The translations under genes were made by a program, and so were the position numbers. From positions 25,089,020 through 25,153,019 of the forward strand of contig CM046311.1 of the NCBI GenBank assembly GCA_025267735.1: 64,000 bases of DNA, given 5' to 3'. Below, piece after piece: positions 58,501 through 64,000 of the stretch (the first letter of the stretch is position 1; each line of letters starts with the position of its first letter). The DNA is from Mactra quadrangularis (Eukaryota > Mollusca > Bivalvia > Venerida > Mactridae). Under the pieces are notes generated by a model. The model had not been told where the DNA came from. It did not search any database and saw only the letters and a list, made by a program, of their open reading frames with translations.

Positions 58501-59028
58501 CACCATGGGTGTCCTATATATTTTAGACATCATCTTTATTATATCGATTTTCTATCGGATTATGACACTGCAAACTATCGATTTATCTATTAATAATAAA
58601 CTCTAAAATCTGGTGTAAAGGGAACAAACCCAATCACAAATTTTTACTCCTTACGAGGGGGAGTGAACTCCTATTTTGTACGTAATATTCTCCACATGTT
58701 AGATAATCAAATACTTCATTATATACCATAATTTATAAACTTACACAATGTCTTTGTATCAATAAAGTATGACTGGCTCAATATGAAATATTTGTTCTCT
58801 GACAAACTAATTTAAAGTTGCTCATGTGATAATGGGATAGTATTAATTATAATTTATTTGAAATATGAATTTCCATCAAAGATAATTACCATACACTAAA
58901 ACGTAATGTATACATTAATAACAGAATTGGAATCATCATGCAATGCTGTTAGATGCAAAAAACATTGTGATGTCCACAGTGTATATTGAACAGCTTTATA
59001 TAACATACGTATATGTTATTTATTTCAG
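55519..59028. other. Long AT-rich gene-free interval
   Basis: No coding or RNA gene recognised over 3.5 kb. CAGGGGCTGCCGCTCCCGAA near 55577 resembles a DNA-transposon terminus but no partner was found. The interval presumably includes 5' introns of the Harbinger gene; the exon with its first catalytic Asp was not located. Confidence 0.45.
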
Positions 59029-59601
59029 ATGGTTTGTGATGCAAGTTTTAAGATTACAAATGTGGTTGCCAAATGGCAAGGCAGTATACATGACAGCCGT
59101 ATATTCAGAGAGTCACAATTATGTCAGTTAATGAAGAATGGTATGTACCGTTATACAATTTATTAAATTCTCTGAATATATGTCTATGTATATATCACTT
59201 ACTATAACAATCATAAAGCTTAATTTAAAAATGTTTTGGAATGTATAAGAAAAAAAAATGAGCCAATTACTTAAGTATACTACAATCCAGTTGTAAAAGT
59301 ACAATATAAACTACATTCCATTATATAATCTGTTAAACCTTCAGTATCTGACACATCCATTTCCATATTTTCATAATCACTTTCGCTGTAGTATACCTAC
59401 ATGTAATATACATAATTTATAATTGTTATGAGGATGCTAGGCTTGAGACACATACATAAATAATTGATGTTAATTGTTTCACATTATTTTGTTATTATTA
59501 TACATGATTGTACAATGATTAATACATTTGTTACATATTTTTTACATGTTGATATTACAAATAAATAGTTTACAGTTGAAATACACATATGTTGTTGCTT
59601 T

Positions 59602-59607
59602 TTTATT
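59602..59607 (-). promoter_or_regulatory. AATAAA polyadenylation signal overlapping the Rep-like stop
   Basis: On the minus strand the stop codon TAA (59605-59603) lies inside AATAAA. If used, the 3'UTR would be very short. A possible alternative is a donor (GAGG|GTAAGT) just upstream leading to an acidic piece near 59380. Confidence 0.45.
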
Positions 59608-62370
59608 TGCACTTACCCTCATGGGAACTGGTGCACCTGAGGGGGGAGTTATAACAACTCAGTCTGGAAATTGTATTTTGAGTATCAAATTTATAAACTT
59701 GCCACCTGTCGAGGGAAAGCCAAAACTGATTAGGTAGGGTATTTGAAAAAATTATAACGGCAGGTGGCTTCAAGTACTTGGTTCTGCTCTCATATTTCCC
59801 TGAGAATAGCACGCCATTCTTAAGTTCGACTACAGTCATGTTGATATTGGCCTCAGCAGCATCACGGGCAATATCAAAGCATACAATTTCCTGGTGCTGG
59901 TAGGCATAGGCGATATTTACAACATTAAAGTCAGTAAATATACAGGCCTTATGGTTGAACATTAGATATTTACACAGGAATGTTTTGCCAACATTCCCAA
60001 CTGTCCCAGCCAGCCACAGTACTTCACGGTCATTCCCTATATTACTCAGGATCTCCTGCATAACCTGTTCTTGCCAATCATAGAGCTGACAGTCTTGGAT
60101 CTTACCCCGGGCATACGACACCTGTCGATGCTGTATTTCCTCAGCAAAGCGGGCCTTAAAAACCTCTATCCTTGACTGCTATGGTCGCGGGCAAGGCATG
60201 ACCCCAGGATAGAACATCATGGTACAGGGAGTACTTGTACGCCTTGTATACTGCAGATCCAAAGGATTTATCTAAACCTTCGATCAGGGACTGGCGATCC
60301 TCTCTCGTAACATAACGGACAGCCTGACGCAGACAACGGACACCCTGTATGTCGTTTATGGTAATGCCTATATCCTTTGAAAACCTGTTGGTGAAATCCT
60401 CGTAAGTATAGGGAACTGCAGTCTTCAACACAGCATGGCAGTGCTGATATTCTTCACCGGGCATACCATATTCATTGCCTATGGCATACCCAATGATGAA
60501 CGGACGTTCATATACCCATGGTGTATATAAATCATCACGGACATTAAGTTTATGCTTTGTACTGGTGATATGGCGCCTGTGCTCATGAGCGTAATGGAAA
60601 TATTTATCACAATACAGGCAATGAAACATACGTAGCTTTTTGGCAATATGATATTTGCAGGGAATATTAAAAGTACATAAGAATTGTGTCCCACCCCTTA
60701 AAGACCTCTCCTGCTGTGTCATATTGTCATCAAGGGACGCATGTTTCATTGCCACACTTTTGTGACTATTACTCGACAGGTGTGACCTATAAGAACTCAT
60801 ACCCTGGAAAATTTTACCACAGGGTATGCAAGCAAAGCTTCCATTAAGGAGACTGGAGGCATGTGCTTTACTCTTGATGTGGCGAGACCAGTTCTTACGT
60901 GTCACAGATGACTCACAGGCATCACAATCAACATGCAGTTTATTAATGACCCTGAAGTCAACCCCAGGGACCACCGAGGCCTCTGAAAATGAGTCCCTAG
61001 TTTCATCATCTAGGTTATCTACATTTTCAGGTAATTTCCTGGTATCACCAGTACTGGTCTGCGAACACTTCCCGGAATCTATACCGGTACTACTGGAACC
61101 TTTGGCAATGGTTCTCCTTTCTGTGACCTTTTCCATTTGCCTATGTCCCTTGCTATTATGTGTCGGTCGCAATAGGCCTGCGAGTACATAGTCTTTTTAC
61201 ACATTTTACATTCATACTTGTTCTTGCTCAGAACTTTGAAATTTTGAAACCTCTCATGCCTAGCATCCTCAGTCTCCGCTCTACGGATCTCAATCTCTAT
61301 CTGAAGCTTACTGGGCCCAGCCACCGTCACACACTTCTGTTCTACCCTATTAATTGGCTCATCCAACTTATTCCGACAGGGTTTGCAACCAACCACGAAC
61401 CACTCATGTTTACACATTTCTTGCTCAGGCTCAGGTTAAGTGTCACATTGATGTTGTACTCTGTAAAAATGTTAACATGTTTTACACTGTTGTAGTTTGT
61501 CCTGTAAGGTACCTACATTGTCCTGTTCTTCTTCTTCATTAACATTATTATCAATCTCACTACATACGGCACTATCATTGTCACTTTGTTCACCATCACT
61601 GGAGTCCTCGGCCTGTAAAGACATAAATAAATAATACATTGTAATATAATTTCAGAAAACCCACACGTGTGATGTCTTCTGTTGATGACATGCATCCATC
61701 TGGTGCTGCATGCTGCAATAAAGAATATCCACTTCCACCTTATTATAGTATATGTGATCCAGCAGTTGCAGGTGTACCTCTAGATGTGATGTACAATACT
61801 AGTACTTGTTCAAGTGCATTTTCATCAATAGATAATTTAAACGACTCGTTTAATAACGACATACTACACATAATAGAAAAGGAAGACAAGGACGCCAATA
61901 TGAAGATACCTAATAATGACGTCTTCAGGTACATACCTCAATTATACGTTGTCTCTTCTTCTGCTGTTTGGAGGGTTGTCTTTTCCTTTTCTTTGTAATG
62001 GTTTTCACATTAAAATCCTCATCTACAAGTTCCTGTAAACCTTTACTAACATATGGTACGTATTAAGACTTTTAGGATTCATCTTCTGCTTCTTTGCTCA
62101 CACTTCACCATCACAATTTTCCTCATTCCTTCTCTTTCTAGTATTGATCTACAAATAAATATTCATGCCATTTTAATGGGGTAGTCATGGTATCATGTAC
62201 AATAACAGTTTACTTACCATTTCATCCATATAGGGGTTGGGTGGTAGAGTACTCCTCTCAATATCATTATTATCGTCTATGAAATCTATATCTTCTTGGT
62301 GGATATCCATAGTTTCAACTTCATTATCACTCCCATCTGAGTTAACAGCTTCCATATCTAGGAATTCCAT
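59603..62370 (-). pseudogene. Zinc-finger HUH-Rep / SF3 helicase gene, multi-exon, broken
   Basis: Resembles replication initiators of CRESS-DNA viruses. Exon 1 (62370-62218, ATG, donor GTAAGT) is acidic; exon 2 (62148-61937) is Lys/Arg-rich; exon 3 (61612-59603) holds the domains. In the 61172-60156 frame, C2H2 fingers lie at C83/C86/H98/H104, C115/C118/H131/H137 and C185/C188/H201/H207, with another upstream (61230-61160). HUH motif II is YQHCHAVL (H244, H246); motif III is RYVTRED with Tyr287, Arg replacing the usual Lys. The SF3 part (60121-59603) has Walker A GTVGNVGKT, Walker B EIVCFDIAR, motif C IIFSNTLP and SLDRW. Breaks: stops at 61474-61472 and 61438-61436, frameshifts near 61165 and 60175, another in exon 2. 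Separate introns and zinc fingers are unlike viral Rep genes. Confidence 0.75.
61654..61928 (+). other. Possible plus-strand exon, uncertain
   Basis: Open on the plus strand between an AATTTCAG acceptor-like site and a CAG|GTACAT donor-like site: MSSVDDMHPSGAACCNKEYP, then an acidic stretch. No family recognised. It overlaps the antisense intron between Rep-like exons 2 and 3, and could be chance. Confidence 0.25.
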
Positions 62371-62402
62371 TGTCCGAAATATATAACATATACATATATA
62401 CA

Positions 62403-62566
62403 CAAGAAAAAATCGGGCATGACCCGTATGTACCCTATACTCAAGAAAAAATCTGGCATGACCCGTAGGTACCCTATATTAACTTCAGGTTTGGGTTCAT
62501 AATATATATTATAACATAGGTATTACGAAAAAATCGGGCATGACCCGTATGTACCCTATACTCACT
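62403..62566. promoter_or_regulatory. Three iteron-like repeats upstream of the Rep-like start
   Basis: AAAAAATCGGGCATGACCCG followed by TATGTACCCTATACT occurs at 62405-62441 and 62528-62563. A third, slightly different copy (ATCTGGCATGACCCGTAGG) lies at 62445-62480. Copies 1 and 2 are adjacent head to tail; copy 3 is ~85 bp away. CGGGCATGACCCG is an imperfect palindrome. They lie 33-195 bp upstream of the Rep-like ATG. Direct repeats in this position are how Rep proteins recognise their origins, but no origin nick motif was identified. Confidence 0.55.
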
Positions 62567-62959
62567 TATGTGGGAGGGGTAGTAATAAAACTGATCCGGA
62601 CAGGATATTACAATTATAAAAAAAAAATTTTTAGTTTGAAATCTCAAAACAGCCCTCCTCTCCTCTATGTTGAGGAAGCCTTAAATGGCGAAACGTCGTA
62701 GATAAACAATAGGAAAAAAGCTATGTGTTGGTAGTATTTCTAAATTAGATTTATTGGAATGTATAAGAAATATATACGACCAGTATTCATTTTGCAAGAT
62801 CTTATCGTTATTACCATTTTGACATTTTACAACTGCTAGCAAATTGTACACATGGCAATAAATGTACATTACATGGCAATAAAAGTTACTGAACAATTAA
62901 TAATACCTATAGTACCATTCAAACCAGAATGTTAACATTGACTATTGTTTCCTTTTCAG
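62567..62959. other. Intronic interval without further features
   Basis: Rest of the Harbinger intron up to the CTTTTCAG acceptor. Nothing supported. Confidence 0.5.
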
Positions 62960-64000
62960 GACAGACCAACAGTTTATTACTAGGGGACTCCGGGTATCCA
63001 TGCAGGCCATTCCTTATGACCCCATATTCTAATCCTTGAACACCAGTCCAAGAAAGGTATTTCATTTTTATATTATATATAATATCAATTGACTGATTAT
63101 TATAGTGTTTTGCATAATATATAATAAATACTTCATCAACAGAATTACTTGATGGACACTAAATCATATCATGACTGTGAAGAGCTTTTATTAGACAACT
63201 AGGTGGTTCTCGAATTTTAATCATGTTAAGAAAGTATCATGAACATTTATGTGCAAAGAAGGATACTGTGTTAAAGTTTAGCATGTTTATGTACTTTCTA
63301 CTACGTACATATGTCATTGAAATATCCAGGTTATTTGGTAGTTTAAATACTATTATACATTACAGTATTTCTCTATTTGATAATTACTTTTTTAAATGTA
63401 TAACCTTTTGAATACAGTATTTAGAAAGAATCTTCATCCGTGTTTTAAAATGTTCTCCAACATATATATAATTTGTGTGTGTGTGTGTTGTTATACTCGT
63501 AGATTCAACTCAGCACTGACAAGAACTAGAGTAATAATAGAACAGACATTTGGTGTGTTGAAAAGAAGATGTCCATGCTTATCATATGGTCAAAGATTAA
63601 AAATCAAGTCAGTCCCTGATGTAGTGGTCAGCTGTGTCGTATTAAACAATTTTGGAATTGAAAATTGGGATTGCTATCCAAGATATCAAGAAGTGATTGA
63701 AGACCAACAGATAATACCAATAGATGAAGATGTGACAGGAAGAAAGTACGGAGATAGTATTGCAGCAGCCTATTTTTCAAATCAAAGGTCGGTATTAATA
63801 ACAAACAAGCACGAAATTGTTTTTGAATTTAATACAACAGTAAAAAAAAGTTTCACTTCAAAACATAATATTGAAACTTTAAATCACATTTGTATGTTTA
63901 TTATCACAGAAAATTTTATCAACATCTACATGAAGAAAAATGATGATATATTTAAAATAACAAAGAAGGAGAGTAGCTCATATTTTAGAAGTAAGTCAGT

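Larger units (their letters stand above)
59029..63943 (+). pseudogene. PIF-Harbinger (HARBI1-like) nuclease gene, four exons seen
   Basis: Exons: 59029-59140 (acceptor TATTTCAG, donor GTATGT), 62960-63056 (acceptor CTTTTCAG, donor GTATTT), 63503-63787 (acceptor CTCGTAG, donor GTCGGT) and 63910-63943 (acceptor TATCACAG, ending TGA). Phases join correctly. They encode VCDASFKITNVVAKWQGSIH with HDSRIF (second catalytic Asp), LLLGDSGYPCRPFLMTPYSN, then RTRVIIEQTFGVLKRRCPCL (catalytic Glu), and a short C-terminus. One in-frame TGA at 63035-63037 in exon 2 interrupts it. The exon with the first Asp is not visible. The second intron (59141-62959) contains the antisense Rep-like gene. Confidence 0.75.

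Noticed and set aside
59603..62370. Helitron (HUH plus helicase)
   Set aside because: The helicase has SF3-type Walker A/B, motif C and SxDRW in the order of CRESS Reps, not an SF1 Pif1-type domain, and the HUH block has one Tyr motif of the YxxK/R type.

Overview
This window is metazoan genomic DNA. It is AT-rich, has GT-AG introns, and is built almost entirely from transposable elements in several states of decay. The mix of families points to a lophotrochozoan, most likely a bivalve mollusc: an I-group LINE carrying RNase H, LTRs of the TGTAAC...GTTACA type, Tc1, P/THAP9-like, PIF-Harbinger and Mutator-like transposase remnants, a tRNA-derived SINE, and repeats bounded by ATACCCCCGC. The species assignment is inference. 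I see no ordinary single-copy host gene, no rRNA and no functional tRNA gene.

Layout. 0-4.7 kb: degenerate tandem repeats, a solo LTR with a tRNA-like core, and a decayed coding remnant. 4.76-10.45 kb: full-length LINE copy A with both ORFs open. 10.5-19.4 kb: dispersed repeats, a 1,215-bp foldback element with 8-bp target duplication, a small MITE, a decayed LINE endonuclease, and a LINE fragment with a 5' inversion. 19.4-21.1 kb: a broken gene of a multicopy family I recall but cannot name. 21.6-26.4 kb: a minus-strand non-autonomous LTR element with ~1-kb LTRs and an exact 19-nt tRNA-Leu-type primer-binding site. It has an atypical C2H2/poly-serine ORF and no pol. 26.7-37 kb: a minus-strand P-element/THAP9-like pseudogene into which LINE copy B (28.95-34.65 kb) has inserted. 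38-46 kb: Mutator-like, SINE, Harbinger Myb/SANT-like and CR1-like remnants. 46.9-51.6 kb: rearranged LINE pieces next to a Tc1 element that is itself interrupted twice. 51.9-55.4 kb: a 14-bp minisatellite interrupted by a SINE, then two miniature LTR elements whose LTRs contain tRNA-like modules. 59-64 kb: exons of a PIF-Harbinger nuclease gene on the plus strand. Lying antisense in one of its introns is a multi-exon gene encoding C2H2 zinc fingers, an HUH replication-initiator domain and an SF3 helicase.

The most unusual object is that last gene. It is a CRESS-type Rep fused to several zinc fingers and split by introns, with three direct copies of an imperfect-palindrome motif just upstream of its start, resembling iterons. 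It is broken by nonsense and frameshift lesions here, so this copy looks dead. The second is the pair of tiny LTR-PBS-PPT-LTR elements with Pol III-type A/B boxes inside the LTRs.

How the pieces relate: the two LINE copies are the only elements with intact catalytic ORFs. They share a 3' stem-loop and a (CAAA)n tail with at least five truncated copies, two of them only about 50 bp long and flanked by target-site duplications. This suggests the LINE family has been mobile recently and has shaped much of the window. All names come from motif reading by eye; no database search was possible.
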